Part shown: positions 49,185-57,647 of the stretch, in pieces
How positions within the stretch are numbered: the first letter of the stretch is position 1
How the letters are laid out: every line of letters begins with the position of its first letter
Origin: Polynucleobacter sp. MG-5-Ahmo-C2
GTDB taxonomy: Bacteria > Pseudomonadota > Gammaproteobacteria > Burkholderiales > Burkholderiaceae
Assembly: GCF_018687735.1 (NCBI RefSeq)
Contig: NZ_CP061304.1
Location: 124,001 to 188,000 of the forward strand
Length of the DNA stretch: 64,000 bases
Reading direction: 5' to 3'
Program-made: the position numbers and the translations under genes
Notes under the pieces: model-generated
What the model saw: only the letters and a program-made list of their open reading frames with translations
Database searches by the model: none
What the model was told of the DNA's origin: nothing

Positions 49185-50254
49185 GTGCCGACCTCGCTCT
49201 CTAGGTCAGACTCTCTAATCAAGCCCTCTTTTACATATCGAAGCCCAGCCTCATGCATGGTGAGGGGCTTTAAGGATGAGTCAAATAAGTGTTGCACACC
49301 TAATACTTCATGCACTCCGATACGACCATGACGTCCGCTACCTTTGCAAGCGGCACACGGGGTCACTTTATGTTTAGCTTGACCTTGGCATTGCCGACAT
49401 ATTTTTCGAATCAAGCGTTGCGAGCTGATTGTGCGCAAACAAGATTCCAGTGATTCTTGGTCAAGCCCTAAACTTTTCAGTCTGATTAAAGCGCCTCTAG
49501 CATTGCGAGTATGTAATGTGCTCAGGACAAGATGACCAGTTTGCGCGGCCTGTATGGCGATCTGGGCGGTAGCACTATCCCGAATTTCACCAATCATGAT
49601 GACATCCGGATCCTGTCGTAAGAGCGCGCGAATAATCGTGGAGAAATCTAAACCTGAGCGAGGGTGATAGGCGACTTGATTTATTCCAGGTAGACGAATC
49701 TCAATGGGATCCTCTATGGAGCACAGGTTTCGGTGACTTTGATTTAGGGCGCGTAAGCAGCTATACAGAGTTCTGGTTTTACCGCTACCAGTTGGTCCCG
49801 TAACCAATATCAAGCCATTTGTTTGATTGAGAGCATCTTGGAAAATGGTTAGTTGCTCTGGATGCAAGCCAATTTGATCGATAGCCAGATCATTGATGCA
49901 ACTAGGCAAAATCCGCACAACAGCCTTTTCACCATAGAGAGTGGGGAGTATCGATACTCGGCAGTCAATATTTGGCTTGGAAAAATCATAGCCAATTAAG
50001 AGTCGTCCATCTTGGGGAAGACGTTTCTCTGCAATATCGAGCCGTGCCAATATTTTGATGCGAGTGATTAAGCGTTCGTGAAGTTCAATCCCAAATTGGG
50101 CCTGGATTTGTAGCAGGCCGTCTACTCGAATGCGGACTAAAGTACCCTGGGAAGCGGCTTCAATATGAACATCACTCGCCCTAGATTCAAGCGCATTAAC
50201 TGCGATTTCATGCCAGGTGCGAATAATGAGTGAGTCATCATGGGTGTTACTCAA
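49175..50254 (-). CDS. pilB: Type IV pilus assembly ATPase PilB, short form (GspE family)
   Basis: Hexameric extension ATPase. Walker A GPTGSGKT is at residues 153-160. The Asp box and Walker B lie in LRQDPDVIMIGEIRD, and the His box in TGHLVLSTLHTRNA. A C-terminal four-cysteine zinc site (CRQC then CAAC) and GRIGVHEVL follow. 359 residues against about 570 for typical PilB: the whole N-terminal MshEN/GSPII domain is missing, and the sequence begins directly with the N2-type domain (ASDVHIEA). The start overlaps the upstream transporter stop by four bases, so the shortness is not a choice of start codon. Confidence 0.9.
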   Translation of the reverse strand: MSNTHDDSLIIRTWHEIAVNALESRASDVHIEAASQGTLVRIRVDGLLQIQAQFGIELHERLITRIKILARLDIAEKRLPQDGRLLIGYDFSKPNIDCRVSILPTLYGEKAVVRILPSCINDLAIDQIGLHPEQLTIFQDALNQTNGLILVTGPTGSGKTRTLYSCLRALNQSHRNLCSIEDPIEIRLPGINQVAYHPRSGLDFSTIIRALLRQDPDVIMIGEIRDSATAQIAIQAAQTGHLVLSTLHTRNARGALIRLKSLGLDQESLESCLRTISSQRLIRKICRQCQGQAKHKVTPCAACKGSGRHGRIGVHEVLGVQHLFDSSLKPLTMHEAGLRYVKEGLIRESDLESEVGTWH

Positions 50255-51540
50255 TCTTGCTCTTGAGTGAGGGCAGGTTGATACAGTTTTACAGTCTTTA
50301 CTCCCTGCTCATCAAATTGCACGATCTCCATCACAATTCCTGCAATTTTTAAACTGACGTCATGATCGGGAATTGCTTCGAGCTTTTCAAGGATGAGGCC
50401 ATTTAAAGTGCGAGGACCATCCAAAGGCAAGTTGAGGTTGAGAAGGCGATTAAGATCTCTTAGCGATGCAGTGCCACTCGCCAGATAAGTACCATCAGCT
50501 AGCCAATGAGGGTCAGTTGATAAATTGGAAAAAGAAGTGGTGAACTCACCAATGAGCTCCTCCACAATATCTTCGAAGGTGACTAGACCAAGGACTTCGC
50601 CATACTCGTTGACAACTAGGCTTAGGCGCTGCTGGTTGTCCTGGAAGAATTGCATCTGCTGTAAGACAGGGGTGCCGCTTGGAATGAAATAAGGCTCATT
50701 TAATAAGGATTGAAAGTCCTCATGCTTCAGGTCTGTATCACCCAGCAGAGATAAAGTTTTTTTGACAGACAGGATGCCTACGATGCGCTCAGAATCGCCG
50801 TCACAAACTGGAAGCTTATTGTGATAGCAGGTTTCTAATTGTTGAATTACCTCTTCAATTGGTCGTGAGAGGTCAAGAACTTCAATTTTCGATCGGGGGG
50901 TCATCACATCGTCAACCGTAATATTTTCTAGGTTGAATAAATTGAGCAAGATATTGCGATGATGGTTTGAAACAAAGCGATTGGACTCTAAAACTAAGCT
51001 GCGAAGCTCCTCTTTACTCATGGTTCTGCTATCAGAGGAGGATTGCAGCCCAGAGACCTTCATCAGGCCGGATACAAAGCTATTGATAAACCAGAGCAGT
51101 GGCTTTAGGAAAAAAGTCAGCGGCAGAATAAACCAGCCCACTCGAGATGCAATTTTTTCTGGAAAAGCTGCCCCGATGACTTTCGGGGTGATTTCACTAA
51201 AAATAATGATGAGCAAAGCAACGACTAAAGTTGCAATAGATAGTACGAGGCCACTATCTCCGAAGATATGTAAAGCAATTCCCGTCACCAAAATGGGCAG
51301 GATGGTATTAATGAGATTGTTGGAAATTAAAAGCACCGACAAAAGCGAATCAATGCGTTTAAGGAGTCGCTCTGCTAAGGCTGCCCCCGCATTACCACTC
51401 GTTGCCATGGCGCGTAGGCGATGGCGATTAGCGGAAAGCATACTGGTTTCTGCCATTGAGAAAAAGCCAGAAAGTGCGAGTAAAAATAGGACCAGAGCAA
51501 CTTGGCCATAAAAGGGCCAATCGTCAAAAAAAGTGTCCAT
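50251..51540 (-). CDS. CNNM/CorC-HlyC family transporter (DUF21 plus CBS pair)
   Basis: Membrane protein of the family that includes Mg/Co export-linked CorC/YfjD and YtfL. A DUF21 membrane domain (residues 1-190, with SGFFSMAETSMLSANRHRL) is followed by a CBS pair (DVMTPRSKIEVLDL ... VNEYGEVLGLVTFEDIVEELIG) and a C-terminal CorC_HlyC domain. I start at MDTFFDDW (429 residues), with CAGG nine bases upstream; an upstream in-frame extension of 18 residues is unlikely. Transported ion is not determined by sequence. Upstream of and overlapping pilB. Confidence 0.88.
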   Translation of the reverse strand: MDTFFDDWPFYGQVALVLFLLALSGFFSMAETSMLSANRHRLRAMATSGNAGAALAERLLKRIDSLLSVLLISNNLINTILPILVTGIALHIFGDSGLVLSIATLVVALLIIIFSEITPKVIGAAFPEKIASRVGWFILPLTFFLKPLLWFINSFVSGLMKVSGLQSSSDSRTMSKEELRSLVLESNRFVSNHHRNILLNLFNLENITVDDVMTPRSKIEVLDLSRPIEEVIQQLETCYHNKLPVCDGDSERIVGILSVKKTLSLLGDTDLKHEDFQSLLNEPYFIPSGTPVLQQMQFFQDNQQRLSLVVNEYGEVLGLVTFEDIVEELIGEFTTSFSNLSTDPHWLADGTYLASGTASLRDLNRLLNLNLPLDGPRTLNGLILEKLEAIPDHDVSLKIAGIVMEIVQFDEQGVKTVKLYQPALTQEQD

Positions 51541-51658
51541 GAGGTCTGCCTGCAAAAAGTAAGGATGAATCAATATAGCAAAGTGGCATTTCACAAGCTA
51601 TAGATACGGAAGAAACCCGCGTCGTCTTTGGCGTTTAATTATGTGAGAATTGCTTTCT

Positions 51659-52171
51659 ATGGCCCCAGTTAAAAAACAAGTTTCCTCAGATAGCGCGCAA
51701 TACTGCGTGATTGCAGCCCCTTTTGGGCGCTTAGGCATTTGGACTGAAATGGTTGAGGGAAGTTTGATGTTGTCGGGGATTGAGTATCTACCGGCTTCTG
51801 CGACCTTAGTAAGCCCCCAAAATCAACTGGCAAAAGAGGCTGAAAAGCAGCTCAAGGCCTACTTTCAGAATCCACATCATGAGTTTGATTTGCCCATTAA
51901 GTCCTCAGGTACCGAGCATCAGCAAAAGGTCTGGAGAAATATTCAGACAATACCCGTTGGCAAAACAAAAACCTACGGTGAGATTGCTAGCAAGATTAAG
52001 AGTGGCCCGCGTGCAGTGGGGACAGCGTGTGGTGCAAATCCCTACCCATTAATAGCGCCCTGTCACCGGGTGGTTTCTGCACAAGGAATTGGTGGTTTCA
52101 TGAAAGAAAATTCGCCGGGACTTTATCGTCAAATCAAGCTATGGCTTTTACAGCATGAAGGAGCGCTGTAA
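51659..52171 (+). CDS. ogt: Methylated-DNA:protein-cysteine methyltransferase
   Basis: Repairs O6-alkylguanine by irreversible transfer to its own cysteine. The active-site PCHRV is at residues 134-138, with YGEIASKIKSGPRAVGTACGANP (two parts of the DNA-binding HTH) before it and IGGFMKEN after it. 170 residues from the ATG; a TTG three codons earlier is in frame. Ogt-type rather than Ada, as there is no AraC-like domain. Confidence 0.93.
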   Translation: MAPVKKQVSSDSAQYCVIAAPFGRLGIWTEMVEGSLMLSGIEYLPASATLVSPQNQLAKEAEKQLKAYFQNPHHEFDLPIKSSGTEHQQKVWRNIQTIPVGKTKTYGEIASKIKSGPRAVGTACGANPYPLIAPCHRVVSAQGIGGFMKENSPGLYRQIKLWLLQHEGAL

Positions 52172-52173
52172 GT

Positions 52174-53154
52174 TCAGATAGTTTTTCTTAAAGCGCTAGA
52201 CGAGATGTCAAAGAAAGTCCTCATTAGGGCATCACTTTTCACTGCGAATTGAGTAAAGGCATAAAAAGCAATCACGGTATTTCTGGAGAGCTTTACTTCC
52301 TCTTTGTTGCTAAATTCTTTCTGCTTTGCAATCTTTGAGAGTGTCATGACAGCTAAGCCAAAGGCTAAGAAACAAAAACGCCGCATTCCAAGCTCCTCTT
52401 TTGGAATCAAGAAAATGTACCTTAAGGAGTCTTGCAGCTTTTCATAGGAGATCTTTAAAAGTGCTTTTTGACTCATATCGGCTGGCTTCCAAGATACACC
52501 ACGGGCGTGATCTTCAGGGGAGTCTTTAAGAATGTTGGTCATCTGCAAGGCTTGACCGAAGGCAATAGCGAGGTCCTCGTGGCCCTTGATACTCTTTGCA
52601 AATGCAGACGAGTGATTGCTAAAAATAGTCGTCAAGAGCTCTCCCACTACACCCGCAACCACATAGCAATATTTCTCAAACTCCGGCAAATCTTTTAGGC
52701 CCGCTTGAGTTTGTTTCCCGTGGAAATGGGACATGCCCTCTGACATGATGGAGACGCAGCGACTCACTGCTGCTTGATCATCCTTCGAGCAGGTATGCAA
52801 AATTCGTAAAACAGTTGGGGTATGGGCAATGAGGTCTAACTCATCTTGGTTACCGTAATGGTGGAGCGCTTCAAGGCAGGGCTTTACAAAAGATTCTACT
52901 GACCCTTTCTCAAGGACAGCATCTAAAAATAATTGAGAAAGTCTTTGCTTGGTCTCTGGGTTTAAATCGGCTGCATCTTCAATGGTGTCAACAATGCGGC
53001 AGAGCAGATAAGTGTTGCCCACTACTTTTTCAATGATGGGAGTTAAAAGTGGAATGGTTAAGGCAAAGGTGCGAGAGACTGAGCCCAAAATGGCTTTTTG
53101 ATAAGCCAGGTCAGTGCTTGGGTTTTCGCTCAGGCTCATTTGGGGTGAATTCAC
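52174..53154 (-). CDS. Squalene/phytoene synthase family protein
   Basis: Head-to-head prenyl synthase. The first Asp-rich motif is LLCRIVDTIEDA (D56 to D60) and the second is LQMTNILKDSPEDHARG near residue 215. SRTFALTIPLL at the N-terminus is also typical. The pattern resembles squalene synthase (farnesyl-PP farnesyltransferase) more than CrtB phytoene synthase, but the product cannot be decided here. A hydrophobic stretch near 260-275 may be a membrane contact. No carotenoid or hopanoid partner gene is nearby. 326 residues; convergent with ogt, divergent from the symporter. Confidence 0.82.
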   Translation of the reverse strand: MNSPQMSLSENPSTDLAYQKAILGSVSRTFALTIPLLTPIIEKVVGNTYLLCRIVDTIEDAADLNPETKQRLSQLFLDAVLEKGSVESFVKPCLEALHHYGNQDELDLIAHTPTVLRILHTCSKDDQAAVSRCVSIMSEGMSHFHGKQTQAGLKDLPEFEKYCYVVAGVVGELLTTIFSNHSSAFAKSIKGHEDLAIAFGQALQMTNILKDSPEDHARGVSWKPADMSQKALLKISYEKLQDSLRYIFLIPKEELGMRRFCFLAFGLAVMTLSKIAKQKEFSNKEEVKLSRNTVIAFYAFTQFAVKSDALMRTFFDISSSALRKTI

Positions 53155-53261
53155 CCTTGAATTATGTCAGAGTGGCATGCTCTAAATTGGTACTTATTCC
53201 CTTACTAACAAAAGTGACAAGGCCATATAATTTCACCAAATTCTTCAGGGAGAAATCGGGC

Positions 53262-54677
53262 GTGCTGATTTGGTTCGTCATCATTTACTGGGTTATATCT
53301 GTCGGCATTGGCTTGTGGGCTGCTCTACGTGTAAAAAATACGGCCGACTTTGCTGCTGCTGGCCATAGCCTTCCGCTTCCAATTGTTACAGCCACTGTAT
53401 TTGCTACCTGGTTTGGCTCTGAGACTGTTCTAGGTATTCCAGCTACTTTTCTTAAAGAAGGTTTGGGCGGAGTGGTTTCTGATCCCTTTGGATCCTCCCT
53501 CTGTCTCATTTTGGTGGGCCTCTTTTTTGCACGCCATCTTTATAACCGTCGGATGCTGACGATTGGCGATTTCTTTCGCGAGAAATACGGACGTACTGTT
53601 GAAGTCCTGGTAACCCTTTGTATTGTGGTTTCTTATTTGGGCTGGGTGGCTGCTCAAATTAAAGCCTTGGGCCTAGTATTCAATGTGGTGTCTGAAGGAG
53701 CGATTTCTCAAACGGGCGGCATGATGATCGGTGCCGCTAGTGTGTTGATCTACACCTTATTTGGCGGTATGTGGTCTGTAGCGATTACGGATTTCATTCA
53801 GATGATCATTATTGTGATTGGTATGCTGTATATCGGCGGAGAAATGACCATGCAAACCGGTGGTATCGGGGTTGTGATTGAGCATGCGGCAGCTGCTGGT
53901 CAATTTAGCAACTTCTGGCCCGATATGAACCTTGCTTCCATCCTGGGGTTTGTTGCCGCTCTGTGCACCATGATGCTTGGATCCATTCCCCAGCAAGACG
54001 TTTTTCAGCGCATTACCTCTTCTAAGAATGTGAATATTGCTGTGCAGGCTGCAATCTTGGGCGGCGTTCTTTACTTTATTTTTGCTTTCGTACCAATGTA
54101 TTTGGCTTATTCAGCAACCCTCATTAATCCGGACTTGGTTAAGGAGTATTTGGATACTGATCCGCAGATGATTTTGCCAAAGCTGATTCTGAATCATGCG
54201 CCGATCATTGCGCAGGTGATGTTCTTCGGCGCTTTACTCTCAGCGATTAAGAGCTGTGCGAGTGCAACCTTACTCGCACCTTCCGTAACTTTTGCGGAGA
54301 ATATCGTTCGAGGATTTTTTAAGCACCTAACGGATCATGATTTGCTAAAAATCATGCGCATCACTGTTTTATGTTTTGCAGTGGTGGTCACTTTCTTTGC
54401 TGTAAATTCTGAGCTCTCTATTTTTAAGATGGTTGAGAGTGCCTACAAGGTAACTTTGGTGGCAGCATTTGTCCCGCTGGCGTTTGGGGTGTATTGGCCC
54501 AGAGCTAACTCTTTGGGCGGCTTACTGGCAGTGATCTGCGGCCTGACGATTTGGATTAGTTGCGAAATTCTGGCTCCAAATAGTATTTTGCCGCCTCAGT
54601 TGGCAGGTTTATTTGCCAGTCTTGCAGGCATGATCTTGGGTAGCTTAGTGCCCAAAGATCTACTTAAAGCAGTTTAA
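53262..54677 (+). CDS. Sodium:solute symporter (SSS family)
   Basis: Polytopic transporter with about 13 membrane helices. Family motifs are DFAAAGHSLPLPIVTATVFATWFGSETVLG, GDFFREKYGR and the sodium-site region GALLSAIKSCASATLLAPSVTFAENI. The GTG start is chosen because AGGGAGA lies eight bases upstream and the first residues (VLIWFVIIYWVISVGIG) are the first helix; the frame is open further upstream but that stretch is antisense to the synthase gene. 471 residues. Substrate is unknown (relatives carry proline, pantothenate, acetate and others). Confidence 0.87.
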   Translation: MLIWFVIIYWVISVGIGLWAALRVKNTADFAAAGHSLPLPIVTATVFATWFGSETVLGIPATFLKEGLGGVVSDPFGSSLCLILVGLFFARHLYNRRMLTIGDFFREKYGRTVEVLVTLCIVVSYLGWVAAQIKALGLVFNVVSEGAISQTGGMMIGAASVLIYTLFGGMWSVAITDFIQMIIIVIGMLYIGGEMTMQTGGIGVVIEHAAAAGQFSNFWPDMNLASILGFVAALCTMMLGSIPQQDVFQRITSSKNVNIAVQAAILGGVLYFIFAFVPMYLAYSATLINPDLVKEYLDTDPQMILPKLILNHAPIIAQVMFFGALLSAIKSCASATLLAPSVTFAENIVRGFFKHLTDHDLLKIMRITVLCFAVVVTFFAVNSELSIFKMVESAYKVTLVAAFVPLAFGVYWPRANSLGGLLAVICGLTIWISCEILAPNSILPPQLAGLFASLAGMILGSLVPKDLLKAV

Positions 54678-54713
54678 GGCTTATTTCGCCTAAAAATTAG
54701 GCAATATAAATTG

Positions 54714-54742
54714 TTGCACTGCAAAATATTCTCCTCTAATAT
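54714..54742 (+). promoter_or_regulatory. Sigma70-type promoter of the 2-dehydropantoate reductase gene
   Basis: TTGCAC (-35) and TAATAT (-10) with 17-base spacing, giving a leader of about 30 bases before the ATG, which carries GGAG. A perfect 6-bp palindrome with a three-base loop (GCCTAA-AAA-TTAGGC, 54688-54702) lies 11 bases before the -35. Confidence 0.55.
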
Positions 54743-54780
54743 GACATTAATTCAAAAATTATTGTTCTTATGGAGTTCCT

Positions 54781-55800
54781 ATGAAAATCTGTGTAATTGG
54801 TGGAGGTGGCGCCATTGGTGGCTATCTCGCTGTCATGTTGGCGCGAGCGGGTAATGAAGTAACGGTCGTGGCGCGTGGTGCAACTCTAGCTGCTATTAAA
54901 GAACGTGGTTTGGCGTTGATTATGAATGACCAGCCAGAACCTTTAGTTGCTGAAGTCAAAGCAGTCGAAAAAATTACAGATGCTGAAACACCGGATGTAG
55001 TCATTTTGGCTGTAAAAGCACATCAAGTTGAACCAATCATTGATGACTTAGCTGCCATTATGGGGCCAGAGACTATTTTGATTCCAATGCAAAATGGTAT
55101 TCCATGGTGGTATTTCCAAAAGCTTGGCGGGGAGTATCAAGATCATTCAGTTGAAACTGTTGATGCTGGCGGCGTTGCGAAGAAGGCAATTAATCCAAAT
55201 AACATTATTGGTTGCGTTGTATATCCAGCAACCTTTACCCAAGCCCCTGGAGTGATTCGTCACGTTGAGGGCAATCGTTTTCCATTGGGTGAGTTAGATG
55301 GCAAATCTACCGAGCGCATCCTGAAGGTGTCAGAGATGATGGGTGCGGCTGGGTTTAAATCACCAATCCTTGATGACATTCGCTCTGAGATCTGGCTCAA
55401 GCTTTGGGGCAACATGACTTTCAACCCAATCAGCTCTTTAACTCATGGAACCTTGGAAGGCATTTGCCAATACCCATTGACTAAAGAGTTAGCGCGCAAC
55501 ATGATGGCAGAAGCGCAAACCATTGCAGAAAAGCTTGGCGTTACTTTTCGGGTTGATATTGAGCGTCGCATTGCTGGCGCTGAAAAAGTCGGCAAGCACA
55601 AGACTTCAATGTTGCAGGACTTGGAGGCCGGTCGTAGCTTAGAGATCGATGCGCTCTTGGGCTCAGTAATTGAGCTTGGCAAGATTACTCAAACACCTAC
55701 ACCTTGTTTGAATACCGTCTTTGCTTTGACAAAGTATTTAGATGAAAACGTGCAGGCTTCTAAAGGGAGCTTGGCATTGCCATCGGTATCTGGCTACTAG
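54781..55800 (+). CDS. panE: 2-Dehydropantoate 2-reductase family protein
   Basis: NADPH-dependent ketopantoate reductase-type enzyme (vitamin B5/CoA pathway in PanE proper). The Rossmann motif GGGGAIGGYLAVMLA is at residues 7-21. NGIPWWYFQ replaces the usual NG motif region, and the catalytic lysine block is LDDIRSEIWLKLWGNMTFNPIS. 339 residues, longer than E. coli PanE (303). Many genomes have several paralogues acting on other 2-keto acids, so the symbol is provisional. Has its own promoter and is followed by a strong shared terminator. Confidence 0.78.
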   Translation: MKICVIGGGGAIGGYLAVMLARAGNEVTVVARGATLAAIKERGLALIMNDQPEPLVAEVKAVEKITDAETPDVVILAVKAHQVEPIIDDLAAIMGPETILIPMQNGIPWWYFQKLGGEYQDHSVETVDAGGVAKKAINPNNIIGCVVYPATFTQAPGVIRHVEGNRFPLGELDGKSTERILKVSEMMGAAGFKSPILDDIRSEIWLKLWGNMTFNPISSLTHGTLEGICQYPLTKELARNMMAEAQTIAEKLGVTFRVDIERRIAGAEKVGKHKTSMLQDLEAGRSLEIDALLGSVIELGKITQTPTPCLNTVFALTKYLDENVQASKGSLALPSVSGY

Positions 55801-55830
55801 GCTTAAAACTAAACCAGTTTTTTAGTATTA

Positions 55831-55865
55831 AAAAATCCTTGCTACTCAGCATAGCAAGGATTTTT
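55831..55865 (+). terminator. Bidirectional intrinsic terminator (panE / FAH hydrolase)
   Basis: A perfect 14-bp stem (55831-55844 with 55852-55865) and a seven-base loop, beginning with an A run and ending with a T run, so it works on both strands. It separates the two convergent genes. Confidence 0.93.
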
Positions 55866-55882
55866 GTTGTGTAGCAGCCAAT

Positions 55883-56650
55883 TTATTCGAAGCGATTATC
55901 TAATTGGCCAACGCCCTCAATCATGATGCTGACATTGCTGCCAGGTTTCATTGAGCCAACGCCCACTGAAGTTCCACAGGCAATGATGTCGCCCGGCTCT
56001 AAAGGGATATCTTGTGAAATGAGGCTTACCAATTTTGCTGGCGGGAAAATCATATCCGCTACTGGATAGTTTTGGCGCTCTTGATCATTGAGAATGGTTT
56101 TAATGGTCAATTTACTTGGGTCAACATCAGTGGTGATGTAGGGGCCAAAGACGCCGAAGGTATTAAAGCTCTTGGAGCGAGTCCACTGTGCGTAGCCAGG
56201 GTCGCGATTGAGAATTTCAATGGCAGTGACATCGTTAATGCAGGTATATCCAAAGATGGCTTTCGCTGCTTCAGATTCATCTGCTTCATGGATTCGTTGG
56301 CCAATCACGATGCCAAGTTCCCCCTCATAAACGACTTTTCCTGAATAGGACTTGGGTGTGCGAATGACTTGGTTCGCTGCCAGGAAAGAATTGTTCCCCT
56401 TTAGAAAGTACAAAGGCTCAGCAGGTATAGCGTGTTCTAGCTTGGCAACGAGAGCGTGAAAGTTGTCGACCATTGCAACCATCTTGGATGGGGTGCATGG
56501 TATGTCAATGACGACATCTGCTAATTGAAGTGTTTCGCCAGTAGGTTTTGGATTCTGAAATAAGTCTCCTGAGTACACCGCGATTTGGTCGCCTTGCACT
56601 TGTCCTAAGCCACTTTTACCTTGGTGCTGAAATCTAAGCCACTGAGCCAT
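55883..56650 (-). CDS. Fumarylacetoacetate hydrolase (FAH) family protein
   Basis: FAH-fold hydrolase/decarboxylase. Metal ligands are visible in VVYEGELGIVIG (two Glu) and INDVTAIEIL (Asp). RSKSFNTFGVFGP is the usual substrate-loop segment, with GDIIACGTSVGVG near the end. 255 residues. Related enzymes act on acylpyruvates, 2-oxohept-3-ene-dioate or oxaloacetate; the exact substrate is open. Divergent from the GrdB-like gene, whose product may act in the same catabolic route. Confidence 0.87.
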   Translation of the reverse strand: MAQWLRFQHQGKSGLGQVQGDQIAVYSGDLFQNPKPTGETLQLADVVIDIPCTPSKMVAMVDNFHALVAKLEHAIPAEPLYFLKGNNSFLAANQVIRTPKSYSGKVVYEGELGIVIGQRIHEADESEAAKAIFGYTCINDVTAIEILNRDPGYAQWTRSKSFNTFGVFGPYITTDVDPSKLTIKTILNDQERQNYPVADMIFPPAKLVSLISQDIPLEPGDIIACGTSVGVGSMKPGSNVSIMIEGVGQLDNRFE

Positions 56651-56705
56651 AATGAGTTCCTGAGAAGTAAATATTTGATAAGCAATATCTTACAGGGACG
56701 TATTG

Positions 56706-57641
56706 ATGTCGAAGACTTCTGAACTCGCATTTGCTCCAGAAATGGATCAGCCCATTCGCTATATCGAGCGGACTCGAAGCTATTACCTCGGTTTAGGTTA
56801 TGAGAACCCTTATGTTTGGGCGCATTACATCGATGTGCCATTTTCCCCGCTCAAGAAACCACTCAATCAATCAGTCTTGGGGCTGATTACGACGGCAGTG
56901 CCCTTTGATGCTGATAAAGGTCCGCAGGGTCAGGGCGCTTCTTATAATGCTGCTGCAAAGTTCTATCAGCCATATCAAAAACCAATCAACCCTGATATCG
57001 ATTTAAGAATTGCTCACGTAGGCATTGATCGTAAAAATGCCAATATGGAAGATAGCAATTGTTGGCTTCCCTTAGAGGTCGCTAAGCAAGCAGCTCAGTC
57101 CGGAAGGGTGAAGACTCTATCGTCGAACTTGTATGGTTTGCCAACCAATCGAAGTCAGCGTCATACTTTGGAAATAGATGCGCCTCTCATTTTGGAAATG
57201 CTGCGTATTGACAAAGTTGATGTTGCGGTATTAATTCCAAATTGCCCGATATGTCATCAGAGCCAAAGTTTGTTGGCGCGATATCTAGAGATAAACGGTA
57301 TTTCTACAGTCATCATGGGAGCTGCAAAAGATATTGTTGAGTATTGCGGTGTGCCGAGATTTTTATTTAGCGATTTTCCATTGGGAAATGCAGCAGCAAA
57401 GCCAAATGATCCAAGTTCTCGTGAGCTCAATTTTGAATTAGCGCTAAGCCTTTTAGAAAACGCTCCTGCGCCACGCACGACATTACAGTCACCACTAATT
57501 TGGTCTTCTAACCCCTCTTGGAAGTTCGATTACTCGAATCTAGAAAAGCTATCTCCTGGAGAGATTGCGCGCTTAAGTGCAGAGGCGGAACAGGCGCGCA
57601 TTACTGCGCGTGAACTCAGAGTGAACAGCGTGGGAGCTTAA
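56706..57641 (+). CDS. GrdB-like protein (glycine/sarcosine/betaine reductase selenoprotein B family)
   Basis: The C-terminal half resembles the GrdB family: VAVLIPNCPICHQSQSLLARYL, then STVIMGAAKDIVEYCGVPRFLFSDFPLGNAAAKPNDP. In classical GrdB/PrdB a selenocysteine sits in the redox motif. Here there are two cysteines in CPIC (C180 and C183) and no in-frame TGA or visible SECIS-like context. The reaction is unknown; in aerobes these homologues are probably not amino-acid reductases. ATG chosen with AGGGA seven bases upstream (311 residues). Convergent with ispB (six-base gap). Confidence 0.65.
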   Translation: MSKTSELAFAPEMDQPIRYIERTRSYYLGLGYENPYVWAHYIDVPFSPLKKPLNQSVLGLITTAVPFDADKGPQGQGASYNAAAKFYQPYQKPINPDIDLRIAHVGIDRKNANMEDSNCWLPLEVAKQAAQSGRVKTLSSNLYGLPTNRSQRHTLEIDAPLILEMLRIDKVDVAVLIPNCPICHQSQSLLARYLEINGISTVIMGAAKDIVEYCGVPRFLFSDFPLGNAAAKPNDPSSRELNFELALSLLENAPAPRTTLQSPLIWSSNPSWKFDYSNLEKLSPGEIARLSAEAEQARITARELRVNSVGA

Positions 57642-57647
57642 TAGGTT

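Noticed and set aside
50981..51511. 176-codon plus-strand frame opposite the CNNM/CorC gene
   Set aside because: Serine- and arginine-rich translation fully antisense to a clear DUF21/CBS protein; no start signal.
53049..53261. N-terminal extension of the sodium symporter frame back to an upstream ATG
   Set aside because: The extension is antisense to the squalene/phytoene synthase start and lacks hydrophobic helices; the GTG with a strong ribosome binding site is better.
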